The notes: generated by a model not told the origin, from the letters alone. A stretch of 64,000 nucleotides of DNA from Oleomonas cavernae (GCF_003590945.1 NZ_QYUK01000011.1:2632001-2696000), one strand, 5' to 3'. Counted from the first letter of the stretch, positions 47,494 to 58,143 are shown. Translations and numbers: made by a program.

Positions 47494-48487
47494 CTAGTTC
47501 ACAATGCCCCAGAAGCGCAGCAGTTCGAGCGACGAACAGACGCCGACATCGCTGACCAGTTGGGTCACCCCCGGGGCTTGCGGCCACAGCCGGCAGCGGC
47601 GGCGACCGGCACGGAATGGCCGATATCGTCCAGCGCCACATATTGCAGCAGGCCGCGGCCGTCGGGCCCGACCCAGGTTTCACGCCGATAGGGTCCGATG
47701 CGGTCCACGGTCGGGGCAACATCGGCAAGGCCCATCAAGCCACGCCACTGATCGCGCACCCTGGGCCCGTTGGAGGGCGCCACCATCGGATCGTCCTGGC
47801 CCTGCCAGACCGACAGGACCGGCCAGGGGCCGCGCCAGTCGGTCTGCCCGGTGATGCGTGCTGCCAGGGCCTCTGGCTCGCTGGTGCCGATGCCGGCCAT
47901 TGCGACCGGCGCCGTCAGCACGACGCTGGACTGGCCGACCGGCAGGCTGCCGAAGACGCCGCCGCCGGCGATCAGGTCGGGATAGCCGGCCATCAGGATC
48001 AGCGCCATGCTGCCCCGGCCGAATGGCCGGTGACGAACACCCGGTGCCGGTCGAGGCCATAGGCCTGCAGCATGGAGACGATCATGGCGTGGATCGAGGC
48101 GGGCTCGTCCCCCTTGGCGTCCTGCTGCCAGGCGTTGAACCACTGGAAGCAATAGTTGGGATCGTTGAAGACACTCTGCTGCGGCAGCAGCACGGCAAAA
48201 CCGTATTTGTCGGCCAGGGTCAGCCAGCCCACCTCGTCGGCATATTCCTCGGCCATCTGGAAGCAATGGTGCAAGGCGACCACCAGCGGCGCGCCGGGCT
48301 TCAGATTGGCCGGGATATAGGCGAGCATGTCCAGGTTGCCGGGATTGTCGCCGAATTCCTCGAACTGCGTCGCCCGTTCCGTCGACACGGGAAGCTGCAA
48401 CGCACAGGCAGCCAGCAGCAGGGCGGCACAGAGTGGAATAAGCGCGCGAAGGCGGCGAACAAGCGGCAATCCAGGTATCGGCATCAT
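47494..48487 (-). CDS. PHB depolymerase-like esterase lipoprotein (two frameshifts)
   Basis: Lipoprotein signal with lipobox LLLAAC (MMPIPGLPLVRRLRALIPLC). alpha/beta-hydrolase: oxyanion His pair in LVVALHHCFQMAEEYADEVG W, nucleophile Ser in FVTGHSAGG. The frame breaks at the C run 48013-48016; one base restores GGSMALILMAGYPDLIAGGG. Further on, WQGQDDPMVAP supplies the Asp and LDDIGHSVPV the His. A second break at 47573-47576 restores the end VGVCSSLELLRFWGIVN. Resembles short-chain PHA depolymerases and feruloyl-type esterases; the true substrate is unknown. Confidence 0.78.
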
Positions 48488-48664
48488 CTTTTGAGCAGTA
48501 TGAGCTGACTTACACGCAACATGTGTCTTGGCCGGCAACGGTGCAACCTTGTTTCTTGCGGACAGGGACGGTCGCGGCTTTGCAGGCCGATTACCTGCCC
48601 CTATAGTCCGCGCCGTTTACGATCGGCCTTACAAAAAACATAGGCCTGAGAGAATCGAGACTGC

Positions 48665-49222
48665 ATGCATCTGCCCCAACATATCCTGCTCGTCGTCGCC
48701 TGCGTGATCTTCGTCGGCTTCACCGTCGGCTATGTCGTGCTGTTCCGCCGCCCCGAAGGCACGCCCTGGCCGATGCGCGTCGTCGCCGTGCTGTCGGGCA
48801 TCGTGACCGGCGTCCATATCGCCGAGATCACCGACGAACGGGCAAGCTGGGGCAGTTTCATCGCCGCGCTGGTGCTCTACGCCATCTCGGCCGCGCTCTA
48901 TCTCTGGGCCGTCTCGACCACCCGGCGGCAGCGCCTGTCGGTGGCCTTTTCCGCCGACCAGCCGCAGTTCCTGCTGACGGCCGGGCCCTATAATTTCGTC
49001 CGCCACCCCTTCTATACCGCCTACCTGCTCTATTGGATCGCCGGGGTGATCGCCGCCAAGGAACTGTGGCTGATCCCCACCGTGATCCTGATGGGGGCCT
49101 GCTTTGCCGCCGCCGCCCTGCGCGAGGAAGCGAAATTCGCCGACAGCCCGCTTGGGGCCGACTATAGCGCCTATCGCCGGCGCGCGGGCATGTTCCTGCC
49201 GCGCCTGTTCCGCCCGGCATGA
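48665..49222 (+). CDS. Isoprenylcysteine carboxyl methyltransferase family protein
   Basis: 185 residues, about five membrane spans. GPYNFVRHPFYTAYLLYWIA has the RHPxY motif. EEAKFADSPLGADYSAYRRR near the end is the conserved acidic/YxxY block of ICMT-like enzymes. Probably a SAM-dependent membrane methyltransferase of unknown acceptor. The stop overlaps the next start (ATGA), so the two genes are coupled. Confidence 0.85.
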   Translation: MHLPQHILLVVACVIFVGFTVGYVVLFRRPEGTPWPMRVVAVLSGIVTGVHIAEITDERASWGSFIAALVLYAISAALYLWAVSTTRRQRLSVAFSADQPQFLLTAGPYNFVRHPFYTAYLLYWIAGVIAAKELWLIPTVILMGACFAAAALREEAKFADSPLGADYSAYRRRAGMFLPRLFRPA

Positions 49223-50390
49223 GCGCGCCTTCCCGGCCGGGCGCCGCCGGCGCGAACTGGACCTGCTGCGCATCTGCGCCTGCCTCATCCAGTTTCCGTT
49301 CCACACGGCCAAGGTGTTCGACCACGACCCCGCCTATCACATCAAGAACGCGGTCGAATCGGGCGTGCTCGATCTCTTCGCCGCCTTCTGCCACGTCTGG
49401 CGCATGCCGCTGTTCTTCTTCATCGCCGGTTTCGCGGCGGTGACGGCGCTGGGCTCGCGCAGCGTCCTGACCTTCCTCAAGACCCGCTTCCTGCGCCTGC
49501 TGCCGCCCCTGCTGGTCGGCCTGATCCTGTTCGCGCCGGTCATCAAATATCTCGAACGCCGGTCGGGCATCGACCTGCGGCCCAGCGGCCTGGTCGAGCA
49601 ACCAGGCCCCTTCGACCTCGATTTCCTGAGCTTCTACGTGCGCTTCTTCACCCGGCTGAACCAGTTCACCTGGTCGCACCTGTGGTTCATCATCTACCTG
49701 CTGCTGTTCTCGCTGGTCTTCGCCTTCGTCCTGCGCCATATCGCCCGCGCCTACGACCGGATGCGCGGCGGCTGGGCCTGGATCGTGGTGCCGGCGCTCC
49801 TGTGCGCCGCGGTCGAGGTCGCCCTGCGCCCGATCTTCGGCGACCTGCCCAACCTGTTCGGCGACTGGGCCAATATCGCGGGCGAGGTGGTGTTCTTCCT
49901 GATGGGCGCCATCGTCGCCCGCGAACCCCGCATCGAACAGGCCATCGCCGACCGCTGGAAGCTGTTGCTGGCGACCGGGCTCGGCGCCTTCGCCCTGTTC
50001 TACTGGGGCGAGGCGACGCTGCCGGCGCTGGCCCGGGCCGGCCACGGCGTCGCCGCCTGGTGCCTGGTCGCCGGCCTGCTGGGCCTGGGGCGTTACATGG
50101 GGCGCCAGCGCACCGCCTTCGACCGCTACATGGGCGAGGCGACCCTGCCGCTCTATGTCATGCACCACCTGCCGGTGGTGGCGCTCGCCTTCATCATCGT
50201 GCCGCTGGACTGGAACCTGTGGCTGAAGGCGGCGGTGATCTGCACAGGCGCCGCAGCGATCACCTTCGCGACCTATCACTTCGTGGTCCGCCCCTTCGGC
50301 CCCACGCGCTTCCTGGCCGGGCTGCGCCCCAGCCCGCCCGGCCGGCCGGGGGCGAATACCGGCGCCGAGGTTGCCGCGCGTAGAAATTGA
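49219..50390 (+). CDS. Acyltransferase 3 (OafA-like) membrane protein (frameshifted near start)
   Basis: 390 residues if one C is added at 49232-49234, which joins ATG 49219 (MSAPSPAGRRRR) to ELDLLRICACLIQFPFHTAK. About ten membrane spans follow (MPLFFFIAGFAAVTALGSRS, LWFIIYLLLFSLVFAFVLRH, PLYVMHHLPVVALAFIIVPL). The early R-x-LD-LR and following His fit acyltransferase 3 enzymes, which O-acylate sugars or peptidoglycan-related acceptors. The ATGA overlap with the methyltransferase gene supports this start. Confidence 0.82.
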
Positions 50391-50439
50391 CAGGTCTTGC
50401 GTGTATCCTCCGCCCGGCCCCCGGTTCATGGGGCGCCGG

Positions 50440-50560
50440 CCCGGGTTACTCCATGGTCATCCCGGACGGCCGCCAAGCGTGGTTCGACAGGCTCACCAAG
50501 AGGAAAGTCCTTGTGCCACAAAGATTCCCCTCATCCTGAGCCTGTCGAAGGACGCAGAGC
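50440..50560. repeat. Intergenic palindromic repeat, copy A
   Basis: TTCGACAGGCTCA (50483-50495) is mirrored by TGAGCCTGTCGAA (50537-50549). The interior shares a stretch resembling TTGTGCCA-AAAGATT--CCTCATCCTGAG with the element at 52364-52478. CCTGTCGAAGGAC elements like this are common dispersed repeats in alphaproteobacteria. It lies between the convergent acyltransferase and GMC genes. Confidence 0.7.
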
Positions 50561-50595
50561 GCTGGTGCGAGACACCACTTTGGAAGCGGATCCCG

Positions 50596-52209
50596 TCACG
50601 CCGCCACGCGGGAATAGGCGGCGTTGCTGCCCAGCATGTATTCCGAGATCTTCTCCGCCGTCATGATCGTGGGCGCGTTAGTGTTGCCGCCGATCAGGGT
50701 GGGGTGGATCGAGGCGTCGATCACGCGCAGGCCGTCGATGCCGTGGACGCGGCCTTCCGGGTCGACCACGGCCATGTCGTCGAGGCCCATCTTGCAGGTG
50801 CCGACGGGATGGTAGACCGTCTCGGCCCATTGCCGCAGATAGGCTTCGATCTCAGCATCGGTCTTCACCGCTTCCCAGTGGAAGTCGTGGTTACGCCCGC
50901 GTTTGTCGGCGAAGACCTGGTCCTGGATCACGTCGCGCGACAGCTTGAAGGCGCGGATCATGCAGGCGACGTCTTCCGGGTGATCGAGATAGTTGGGATC
51001 GATCGCCGGGTCGGCGAAGGGATCGGCCGACTTGATCCAGATCCGCCCGATCGACTGGGGGCGAAGCTGGCAGGCATGGGTCGAGAAGCCGTGGCCGAAC
51101 TTCATGGTCAGGCCGTGGTTCTCCAGGATCGCCGGGATGAAGTGCATCTGCACGTCGGGGCGCGGATCGCCTTCGTTGGTGCGGGCAAAGCAGCCGGCCT
51201 CGGCCACATTGGTGGTGAAGATGCCGCGGTGCTGGGTGAAGTAATTATAGAGGCCCATCACCCCGCGATAGCTCATGCGCCATGAGAAGCCGTAGGATTC
51301 GCTGGTCCTGGTGCGCTGCTGCAGGGTGATGTCCAGGTGATCGCGCAGGTTCTTGCCCACGCCGGGCAGCGCGTGCTTGACCGCCACGCCCGCCGCCGTC
51401 AGGTCGGCCGGGTCGCCGATGCCCGACAGTTGCAGAAGCTGGGGCGAATTGATCGCGCCGCCGCACAGGATGACGGCCTGGGCCGCTTCCTCGTAGCGCT
51501 CGCCCTTCTTGCCCTGGCGGAAACGCACGCCCCGCGCCCGCTTGCCATCGAGTTCGATACCCATGACATGGGCACCGGTCTCGATGGTCAGATTGTCGCG
51601 GTTGAGATCCCACAGATAGGCCTTGGCGGCCGAGTAACGCTGGCCGTCCTTCTGGGTGAGCTGGTAGTAACCCACCCCCTCCTGGTCGGCGCCGTTGAAA
51701 TCGGTGGTGAGATTGAGGCCCCAGCGCTGACCGGCTTCGAGATAGAGCGGGCACAGCGCATTGGGGTTGCGCGGGTCGGTGACGTTCAGGGGGCCTAAGT
51801 TGCCGTGGTACTGGTCGGTGATGCGCTCGTTGTGCTCGGCCCGCTTGAAATAGGGCAGGACGCGATCGTAGGACCAGTCGGTCAGGCCCAGGGCCGCCCA
51901 GTCGTTGTAATCGTCGCGGTGGCCACGGGTATAGATCATGGCATTGATCGAGGACGAGCCGCCCAGGGTCTTGCCGCGCGGCCAGAACATCTCACGTCCG
52001 GCCATGTTCTTCTGGGGCACGGTGTGGAAGCCCCAGTTGCGCTGCTTGGACTTCATCAGGGCGACCACGCCGAAGGGCATCTGCACCGACCAGTGGCGGT
52101 CGGTCGGGCCGGCTTCCAGCAGCAAGACCTTGGTATTGGGATTGGCCGACAGGCGATTGGCCATGACGCTGCCGGCCGAGCCGGCGCCGATGATGATATA
52201 GTCGTACAT
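50596..52209 (-). CDS. GMC family FAD-dependent alcohol/choline dehydrogenase
   Basis: 537 residues. FAD-binding Rossmann motif YIIIGAGSAGSVMANRLSAN, GMC signature 1 WPRGKTLGGSSSINAMIYTR, signature 2 region GAINSPQLLQLSGIG, catalytic His in VYHPVGTCKMG and the Asn of GGNTNAPTIMTAEK. Closest in style to choline dehydrogenase and AlkJ-type alcohol dehydrogenases. No betaine aldehyde dehydrogenase or BetI is adjacent, so choline specificity is not supported. Start MYDYIIIGAG at 52209. Confidence 0.92.
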   Translation of the reverse strand: MYDYIIIGAGSAGSVMANRLSANPNTKVLLLEAGPTDRHWSVQMPFGVVALMKSKQRNWGFHTVPQKNMAGREMFWPRGKTLGGSSSINAMIYTRGHRDDYNDWAALGLTDWSYDRVLPYFKRAEHNERITDQYHGNLGPLNVTDPRNPNALCPLYLEAGQRWGLNLTTDFNGADQEGVGYYQLTQKDGQRYSAAKAYLWDLNRDNLTIETGAHVMGIELDGKRARGVRFRQGKKGERYEEAAQAVILCGGAINSPQLLQLSGIGDPADLTAAGVAVKHALPGVGKNLRDHLDITLQQRTRTSESYGFSWRMSYRGVMGLYNYFTQHRGIFTTNVAEAGCFARTNEGDPRPDVQMHFIPAILENHGLTMKFGHGFSTHACQLRPQSIGRIWIKSADPFADPAIDPNYLDHPEDVACMIRAFKLSRDVIQDQVFADKRGRNHDFHWEAVKTDAEIEAYLRQWAETVYHPVGTCKMGLDDMAVVDPEGRVHGIDGLRVIDASIHPTLIGGNTNAPTIMTAEKISEYMLGSNAAYSRVAA

Positions 52210-52363
52210 GGCTTCTCGCCGCTCCTCCCGCCTTGCCGGTAATTCCGACAATTTGTCAGTTGGGGTAAAAATACCCAAAAGAAGGATGCAGGAAAGCGAT
52301 TTCTTACACCACGATGAAACAAACCCCACAAAGCCGCGACGGCAGGGGCGTGGGACGGGCATC

Positions 52364-52478
52364 GTGCGTCCTTCGAGACGCCACGCTTCGCATGGCTCCT
52401 CAGGATGAGGTAAACCTTTGTGCCAAAAAGATTTTCCTCATCCTGAGGAGGCCCGAAGGGCCGTCTCGAAGGACGCAC
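52364..52478. repeat. Intergenic palindromic repeat, copy B
   Basis: GTGCGTCCTTCGAGACG (52364-52380) pairs with CGTCTCGAAGGACGCAC (52462-52478). Internally GCTCCTCAGGATGAGG pairs with CCTCATCCTGAGGAG. The interior matches the copy near 50500-50540. The two copies flank the GMC gene. Confidence 0.8.
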
Positions 52479-52494
52479 GGCGCCCCTGCCGGCG

Positions 52495-52857
52495 TCAGGA
52501 CGCCAGGGCCGCGTAGTTGCCGAGATCGGCGCGGATGCCGAGCCTGGCGAACATGGCATGGGGATCGAACTTCATCCGGGCGTGGCGCGACCAGACCGCG
52601 GCCTTGGCCTCCTCGAAGGCCTCGGCGCTTTCCCATTCGACCAGCGTCACCAGGTTGAACTCGCCCGGGCCGCCGCACTGCTCCAGCACGACATCGCGGA
52701 CGAAGCCGGGCAGGGTCGCCAGCATCGCGTGGGTCTCGCGGATCTTGGCCAGGAACTCCGGCCGCGCGGCCTGGGGCACCACGAATTTATCGACGCGGTA
52801 AACTCGCCGCGATTGATCCGCCTCTTTAAGCTGCTTGAGCCACACGACATCCGACAC
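52495..52857 (-). CDS. Antibiotic biosynthesis monooxygenase (ABM) domain protein, SoxR target
   Basis: 120 residues. The single ABM-like ferredoxin fold covers KFVVPQAARPEFLAKIRETH and FNLVTLVEWESAEAFEEAKA. Such small enzymes oxidise quinols or other redox-active compounds without a cofactor, or degrade heme in related families. Its promoter contains a perfect SoxR box, and the divergent neighbour is soxR. In Pseudomonas a small monooxygenase gene is also SoxR-activated. Substrate unknown. Confidence 0.85.
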   Translation of the reverse strand: MSDVVWLKQLKEADQSRRVYRVDKFVVPQAARPEFLAKIRETHAMLATLPGFVRDVVLEQCGGPGEFNLVTLVEWESAEAFEEAKAAVWSRHARMKFDPHAMFARLGIRADLGNYAALAS

Positions 52858-52892
52858 GATGGCCTCCCGACCGTTGCAATCCGAGCCTTGAG

Positions 52893-52923
52893 ACCCTAAA
52901 ACCTCAAGTTAACTTGAGGTCAA
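52893..52923 (-). promoter_or_regulatory. SoxR box and SoxR-type promoter of the ABM gene
   Basis: CCTCAAGTTAACTTGAGG (52902-52919) is a perfect 18-base palindrome identical to the E. coli soxS SoxR site. On the minus strand it lies in a 19-base spacer between -35 TTGACC (52918-52923) and -10 TAGGGT (52893-52898), the over-long spacing that MerR-family activators correct. Its placement points to activation of the monooxygenase gene; soxR starts 25 bases away on the other strand. Confidence 0.9.
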
Positions 52924-52944
52924 ACGGAAAATGGGGCCAAGCGC

Positions 52945-53393
52945 ATGACCCATCCCTTCGGCAAGGAATTGACGGTGGGCGAGGTCGCGGCCCGCAGCGG
53001 CGTCGCCGTCTCCACCCTGCATTTCTACGAGGCCAAGGGCCTGATCCACAGCAACCGCAGCCAGGGCAACCAGCGCCGCTATCGCCGCGAGGTGCTGCGC
53101 CGGGTCGCGGTCATCAAGGTGGCGCAGCGCCTGGGGATTTCACTGGCCGCGATCGGCGAGGCGCTGGCGGCCCTGCCCGCGGGGCACGCCCCACCGCGGC
53201 GGACTGGCATCGATTGTCTGGGCGTTGGCGGGCGGAACTGGACGACCGGATCGCCACCCTGACCCGGTTGCGCGACCAGCTCGACGATTGCATCGGCTGC
53301 GGCTGCCTCTCGATCGAGGTCTGCCGCCTGCGCAACCCGTGGGACGAGCTGGCAGGCGAAGGGCCGGGACCGAGATTGCTCGACCCGGCCTGA
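52945..53393 (+). CDS. soxR: Redox-sensitive activator SoxR (frameshifted)
   Basis: MerR-type HTH ([26 protein letters not shown]) and [20 protein letters not shown]. The frame breaks in the C run 53189-53192; one C restores [20 protein letters not shown] and the [2Fe-2S] cluster motif [14 protein letters not shown] (C-x2-C-x-C-x5-C), for 149 residues. Oxidation of the cluster by redox-cycling compounds switches on the target promoter. The perfect SoxR box upstream confirms the assignment. Confidence 0.93.
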
Positions 53394-53478
53394 CTCGTCG
53401 GGTATCGCGCCACCTGCCGGCCGGCCGAAGGGGGGCCGGATTATCGGCTTGAGGCCGGCAGGCGACGCGAAGGGGTTG

Positions 53479-54822
53479 CTACTCGGCGGCCGCCTTGCTG
53501 TAGGCCGGCACCAGCTCGTCGTCGAGTTCGGGGATCGGCTGGCCCGACAGGGCGCGGTCGAGCTGGTCCTTGTCCAACTCGCCTTCCATGCGGGCGACCA
53601 CGATCGCGGCCACCGCATTGCCGATGAAGTTGGTCAGGGCCCGGCACTCCGACATGAAGCGGTCGACGCCGAGGATCAGGGCCATGCCGGCCACCGGCAC
53701 CGAAGGGATGACCGACAGGGTGGCAGCCAGGGTGATGAAGCCCGAGCCGGTGACGCCGGCGGCCCCCTTGGACGAGAGCATGGCCACCAGCAGCAGCAGG
53801 AGCTGGTCGCCCAGCGACAGGTGGATGTCCGTCGCCTGGGCGATGAACAGGGCCGCCATGGTCATGTAGATGTTGGTGCCGTCCAGGTTGAAGGAATAGC
53901 CGGTGGGCACCACCAGGCCGACCACCGAGCGCGAGCAGCCCGCCCGCTCCAGCTTGTCCATCACCGCGGGCAGCGCGGATTCGGACGACGAGGTGCCCAG
54001 CACCAGCAGCAGCTCGCCCTTGATGTAGCGGATCAGGCGCAGGATCGAGAAGCCGTTGGCCCGCGCCACGGCGCCCAGGATGCCCAGCACGAAGATGATC
54101 GCCGTGACATAGAAGGTGCCGACCAGCATGGCGAGGTTGACGACCGAGCCGATGCCGTACTTGCCGATGGTGAAGGCCATGGCGCCGAAGGCACCGATCG
54201 GGGCGGCCTTCATCAGGATGTTCACCACCGCGAAGACCGCGTGCGACACCGACTTCAAGAGGTCGGTCACGGGCTTGCCCTTGTCGCCGGTCAAGGCCAG
54301 GCCGACGCCGAACAGGACCGAGAAGAACAGCACCTGGAGGATCTCGCCCGAGGCCAGCGCGCTGAACGGCGTGGTCGGGATGATGTTCAGGAGGAAGCCG
54401 ACGATCGACTGGTCGTGCGCCTTCTGGGCATAGTCGGCGACCGCCTTGCCGTCCAGGGTGGCGGGGTCGATGTGCAGGCCATAGCCGGGCTGCACCACAT
54501 TGCCGACGACCAGGCCGACGATCAGCGCCAGGGTGGAGAAGATCAGGAAATAGATGAAGGCCTTGGCGCCCACCCGGCCGACCTTCCGCAGGTCGCCCGA
54601 ACCGGCGATGCCGGTCACCACGGTCAGGAAGATCACCGGCGCGATGATCATCTTCACCAGCTTGATGAAGCCGTCGCCCAGCGGCTTCAGCGAGGCGCCC
54701 AGCTCGGGCTCGAAATGGCCCAGCAGGATGCCGATGGCGACTGCCACCAGAACCTGGAAATAAAGGCTGCGGTGCAGACCGCGCTTGGTTTTTGGCCCTT
54801 GGGCCGTGGCAAAGCTCGCCAT
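53479..54822 (-). CDS. dctA: C4-dicarboxylate transporter DctA
   Basis: 447 residues, a sodium/proton dicarboxylate symporter of the DAACS family. [20 protein letters not shown] at the start, the reentrant loop [40 protein letters not shown] and [20 protein letters not shown]. Takes up succinate, fumarate and malate. Divergent from dctBD, with a sigma-54 promoter and DctD-like sites in the 209-base gap. Confidence 0.96.
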   Translation of the reverse strand: MASFATAQGPKTKRGLHRSLYFQVLVAVAIGILLGHFEPELGASLKPLGDGFIKLVKMIIAPVIFLTVVTGIAGSGDLRKVGRVGAKAFIYFLIFSTLALIVGLVVGNVVQPGYGLHIDPATLDGKAVADYAQKAHDQSIVGFLLNIIPTTPFSALASGEILQVLFFSVLFGVGLALTGDKGKPVTDLLKSVSHAVFAVVNILMKAAPIGAFGAMAFTIGKYGIGSVVNLAMLVGTFYVTAIIFVLGILGAVARANGFSILRLIRYIKGELLLVLGTSSSESALPAVMDKLERAGCSRSVVGLVVPTGYSFNLDGTNIYMTMAALFIAQATDIHLSLGDQLLLLLVAMLSSKGAAGVTGSGFITLAATLSVIPSVPVAGMALILGVDRFMSECRALTNFIGNAVAAIVVARMEGELDKDQLDRALSGQPIPELDDELVPAYSKAAAE

Positions 54823-54869
54823 GGTATCCTCCCTGCCCGGCCTTGGTTGACCGGCTAGGCCCCCTGTTC

Positions 54870-54884
54870 GCAAGCGTTGTGCCA
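54870..54884 (-). promoter_or_regulatory. Sigma-54 promoter of dctA
   Basis: The minus strand reads TGGCACAACGCTTGC, a perfect match to TGGCAC-N5-TTGC. The transcription start is expected near 54858, about 36 bases before the dctA ATG. Confidence 0.9.
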
Positions 54885-54968
54885 AGCCGCAATTCGCGTT
54901 ACGACAGTGGCCAAGCTGTTGAAATTGCTTGATCTCATGGATCTCTACCGGGGCGGCGAAAGGTCGGC

Positions 54969-55018
54969 TGTGCGGCATTCCACACAACCCGCGCCAGCAT
55001 TGGGCGGAATTCGGCACA
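54969..55018. promoter_or_regulatory. Two DctD-like upstream activator sites
   Basis: TGTGCGGCATTCCACACA (54969-54986) and TGGGCGGAATTCGGCACA (55001-55018) are imperfect 18-base palindromes resembling TGTGCGG-N4-CCGCACA. Their centres are 32 bases apart, three helical turns, and lie about 120 and 150 bases upstream of the dctA start site. Rhizobial dctA also has two tandem DctD sites. The second copy overlaps the region just before dctB. Confidence 0.7.
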
Positions 55019-55031
55019 GGCCCCCGCCCTG

Positions 55032-56807
55032 GTGGCACGGGCGCGGCGCGAATGGCTGGTGTTCTTCATCTTAGGCGCCCTGCTGGTCGCCGGCGCCGCG
55101 GTGGTGGCCGGCTCGCGCGCCGGCGAGGCCGCGTTGGCGACCCTGCGTGCCCAGGCCGGCACCGCGGCCCGGCTGAAGGTCGCTGTGCTGCGCAGCGAGA
55201 TCGAACGGCACCGCTCCCTGCCCCTGGTCCTGTCCCAGGATCCCGACGTGGCGGCCGCCCTGGCACGCCCCGGCGATGCCGCCCTGGTGCGGGCGATGAA
55301 CGAAAAATTCGAGGGCCTGAGCACCGGCACAAGGGTCGGCGTGATCTATCTGATCGACGCCGGCGGCCGGGCGATCGCCGCCAGCAACTGGCGCACCTCG
55401 ACCAGCTTCGTCGGCCTCGACTACAGTTTCCGCCCCTATTACAGCCAGACCACGCAGACCGGCGCGGCCGAGTATTTCGCCATGGGCACGGTCAGCCACC
55501 GCCCCGGCCTGTACCTGGCCCGGCGCGTCGGCGCGGGCCTGGGCGTCATCGTCATCAAGGTGGAATTCGACGCGGTCGAGGCCGATTGGGTGGGCGACCA
55601 CACGCCGGTGCTGGTCACCGACCCGCAAGGCATCGTGATGCTGTCCGATCATGCCCACTGGCGCTTCCGCACCCTGGCCCCGATCCCCGAGGCGGCGCGC
55701 ATCGGCCTGCGCGCCAGCCTGCAGTTCGGCGATGCCCCGCTCGATCCCCTGCCCTTGCAGCGGCTGGACAACGACCTGGTCCGCCTCGACAATGCGGTCT
55801 ATGCCGAAGCGGCCCTGCCCGTGCCGACCACGGACTGGACACTGCACCTCTATGCGGCGGTGCAGCCCGCCCTGGGCCGGGCGGAGGCCGGCGCCTCGCT
55901 GATTGCCGGCCTTGCCGTGCTGGTCGCCATGGTGCCCGCGGGGATCTTCCTGCGCCGGCGCCGCCGCGCCCTGGAACGCCGGGCCTTCGACGAGGCCACC
56001 CGCGCCGAATTGGAGCGCCAGGTGGCGGCCCGCACGCAGGACCTGACCACCGTCAACGACCGGCTCTCGACCGAGATGGACGAGCGGCGCCGGGCCGATC
56101 AGAAACGCCAGCAGTTACAAGACGAACTGGCCCAGGCCAACCGCCTGGCGATCCTGGGCCAGATCTCGGCCAGCGTCGCCCACGAGATCAACCAGCCGGT
56201 GGCCGCGATCCGCGCCTATGCCGACAATGCCGGCGTCTTCATCGACCGGGGCGACAGCCGTGCCGCGCGCGAAAACCTGGGGCTGATTGCCGCCCTGACC
56301 GAACGGGTGGGCTCGATCACCGGGCAGTTGCGCAACTTCTCGCGCCGGGCCACGCACAAGCAGGGCCTGGTCTCGGTCAATGCCGCGATCGACGGCGCCC
56401 TGCTGCTGACCGGGCATCGCATCCGGCGCCAGGGCGCCGAGATCATCCGCCGCGGCCCGGAGGGTGAACCGGCGGTCTCGGGCGATCCGGTGCGCCTGGA
56501 GCAGGTCCTGGTCAACCTGCTGCAAAATGCCCTCGACGCCGTGGCCGACCAGGCGGTGCCGGCAATCACGATCACGGTTTGCGCCGACCGGGAAACCGTG
56601 CAGATCGAGGTCGAGGACAACGGCGGCGGCATCGCCCCGGAGATCCTGGAGCAATTGTTCACGCCCTTCGTTACCTCCAAGCCGGCGGGGCTGGGCCTGG
56701 GCCTCGTCATCTCGAGCGATATCGTCAATGATTTCGGGGGCACCATGAGCGTCGCCAACAGCGAGGGCGGCGGCGCGGTCTTTACGGTGAGGCTGCCGCG
56801 AGCATGA
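55032..56807 (+). CDS. dctB: C4-dicarboxylate sensor histidine kinase DctB
   Basis: 591 residues from a GTG start. TM1 ([20 protein letters not shown]), a periplasmic double-PAS/Cache sensor (~30-285; [40 protein letters not shown]), TM2 ([18 protein letters not shown]), a coiled coil, then HisKA with the phospho-His near 384 ([20 protein letters not shown]). HATPase_c follows: N box [27 protein letters not shown]. Phosphorylates DctD when dicarboxylates are present. The upstream frame is open, so the exact start is uncertain. Confidence 0.94.
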   Translation: MARARREWLVFFILGALLVAGAAVVAGSRAGEAALATLRAQAGTAARLKVAVLRSEIERHRSLPLVLSQDPDVAAALARPGDAALVRAMNEKFEGLSTGTRVGVIYLIDAGGRAIAASNWRTSTSFVGLDYSFRPYYSQTTQTGAAEYFAMGTVSHRPGLYLARRVGAGLGVIVIKVEFDAVEADWVGDHTPVLVTDPQGIVMLSDHAHWRFRTLAPIPEAARIGLRASLQFGDAPLDPLPLQRLDNDLVRLDNAVYAEAALPVPTTDWTLHLYAAVQPALGRAEAGASLIAGLAVLVAMVPAGIFLRRRRRALERRAFDEATRAELERQVAARTQDLTTVNDRLSTEMDERRRADQKRQQLQDELAQANRLAILGQISASVAHEINQPVAAIRAYADNAGVFIDRGDSRAARENLGLIAALTERVGSITGQLRNFSRRATHKQGLVSVNAAIDGALLLTGHRIRRQGAEIIRRGPEGEPAVSGDPVRLEQVLVNLLQNALDAVADQAVPAITITVCADRETVQIEVEDNGGGIAPEILEQLFTPFVTSKPAGLGLGLVISSDIVNDFGGTMSVANSEGGGAVFTVRLPRA

Positions 56808-58143
56808 GCGAGAACGAGCCGATGCGCGTCGCCTTCATCGACGACGAGGAAGATGTCCGCCGGGCCGGCGCGCAGAGCCTGGCCCTGGCCGGCTTCGAGG
56901 TCGAGACCTATGACTCGGCCCTGTCCGCGCTCGAGCACCTGGATGCCCGTTTCCCCGGCGCCGTGGTCAGCGACGTCCGCATGCCGCGCATGGACGGGAT
57001 CGAGCTGTTCCGTCGCCTGCATGCCCTGGATGCCGACCTGCCGGTGATCCTGGCCACCGGCCACGGCGACATCGAGATGGCGGTGGGGCCCTGCGCGATG
57101 GCGCCTATGACTTCATCTCCAAGCCCTATCCCGCCGCGCGCCTGATCGAGAGCGTCACCCGCGCCGCCGAGAAGCGCCGCCTGGTGATGGAAAACCGCCG
57201 CCTGCGGGCCGCCCTGGACGGTGCCACCGGCGACCTGCCCCTGCTGGGTGCTGCCCCCGCCATGGAACGCCTGCGGGCACAGATCCGCAGCCTGGCCGAT
57301 CTCGACGTCGACGTGCTGGTGCTGGGCGAGACCGGCTCGGGCAAGGAACTGGTGGCCCAGGCCCTGCACCAATGGGGCAAGCGGCGCCAGCGCCGGCTGG
57401 TCGCGCTGAACTGCGGCGCCCTGCCCGAGAGCGTGATCGACAGCGAGTTGTTCGGCCACGAGGCCGGCGCCTTCACCGGGGCGGCCAAGAAGCGTGTCGG
57501 CCAGATCGAACATGCCGACGGCGGCACCCTGTTCCTCGACGAGATCGAGAGCATGCCCATGGCCTTGCAGACCAAGCTGCTGCGCGTGCTGGAGGACCGC
57601 AAGGTGGTGCCGCTGGGCAGCAACGAGGCCCGCCGCATCGACATGCGCGTGATCGCCGCCACCAAGGTCTCCTTGAACGAGGCGGCGAAACGCGGCGAAT
57701 TCCGCGCCGACCTCGCCTATCGCCTGGATGTGGTAACCCTGGTCATCCCGCCCCTGCGCGAACGGCGCGAGGACGTGCCCCTGCTGTTCGAGCATTTCCT
57801 CGACCGCGCCGCCCGCCGCCACGGCCGCGAACGGCCCGCGATCGGCGCCACGATCCGCACGCACCTGATGGGGCATGACTGGCCCGGCAATGTCCGCGAA
57901 CTGGCCCATTATGCCGAGCGCGCCGCCCTGGGCCTGATCGCCGACGCCCCGGGCCCGGCCACGCCGCCGCAGAACCTGCCCGACCAGGTCGCCGCCTTCG
58001 AGGCCCGCCTGCTGCACGAGTCCCTGACCGCCCACCAGGGCAATGTCGCCGCCTGCATCGAGACCCTGGGCCTGCCGCGCAAGACCTTCTACGACAAGCT
58101 GGCGAAATACGACATCAAGCCCGCCGACTACCGGCGCGGGTAG
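56804..58143 (+). CDS. dctD: Sigma-54-dependent response regulator DctD (frameshifted)
   Basis: Receiver domain ([20 protein letters not shown]; phospho-Asp in [12 protein letters not shown]). The frame breaks in the G run 57085-57088; one G restores [20 protein letters not shown]. The AAA+ domain has Walker [15 protein letters not shown] (sigma-54 contact), Walker [11 protein letters not shown] and [14 protein letters not shown] Fis-type HTH ends the chain ([20 protein letters not shown]). 446 residues in full. Its start overlaps dctB (ATGA). Activates dctA. Confidence 0.93.

Noticed and set aside
50596-52209. GMC gene as betA for glycine betaine synthesis
   Set aside because: No betB or betI neighbour and no choline transporter; sequence fits several GMC alcohol dehydrogenases equally well.
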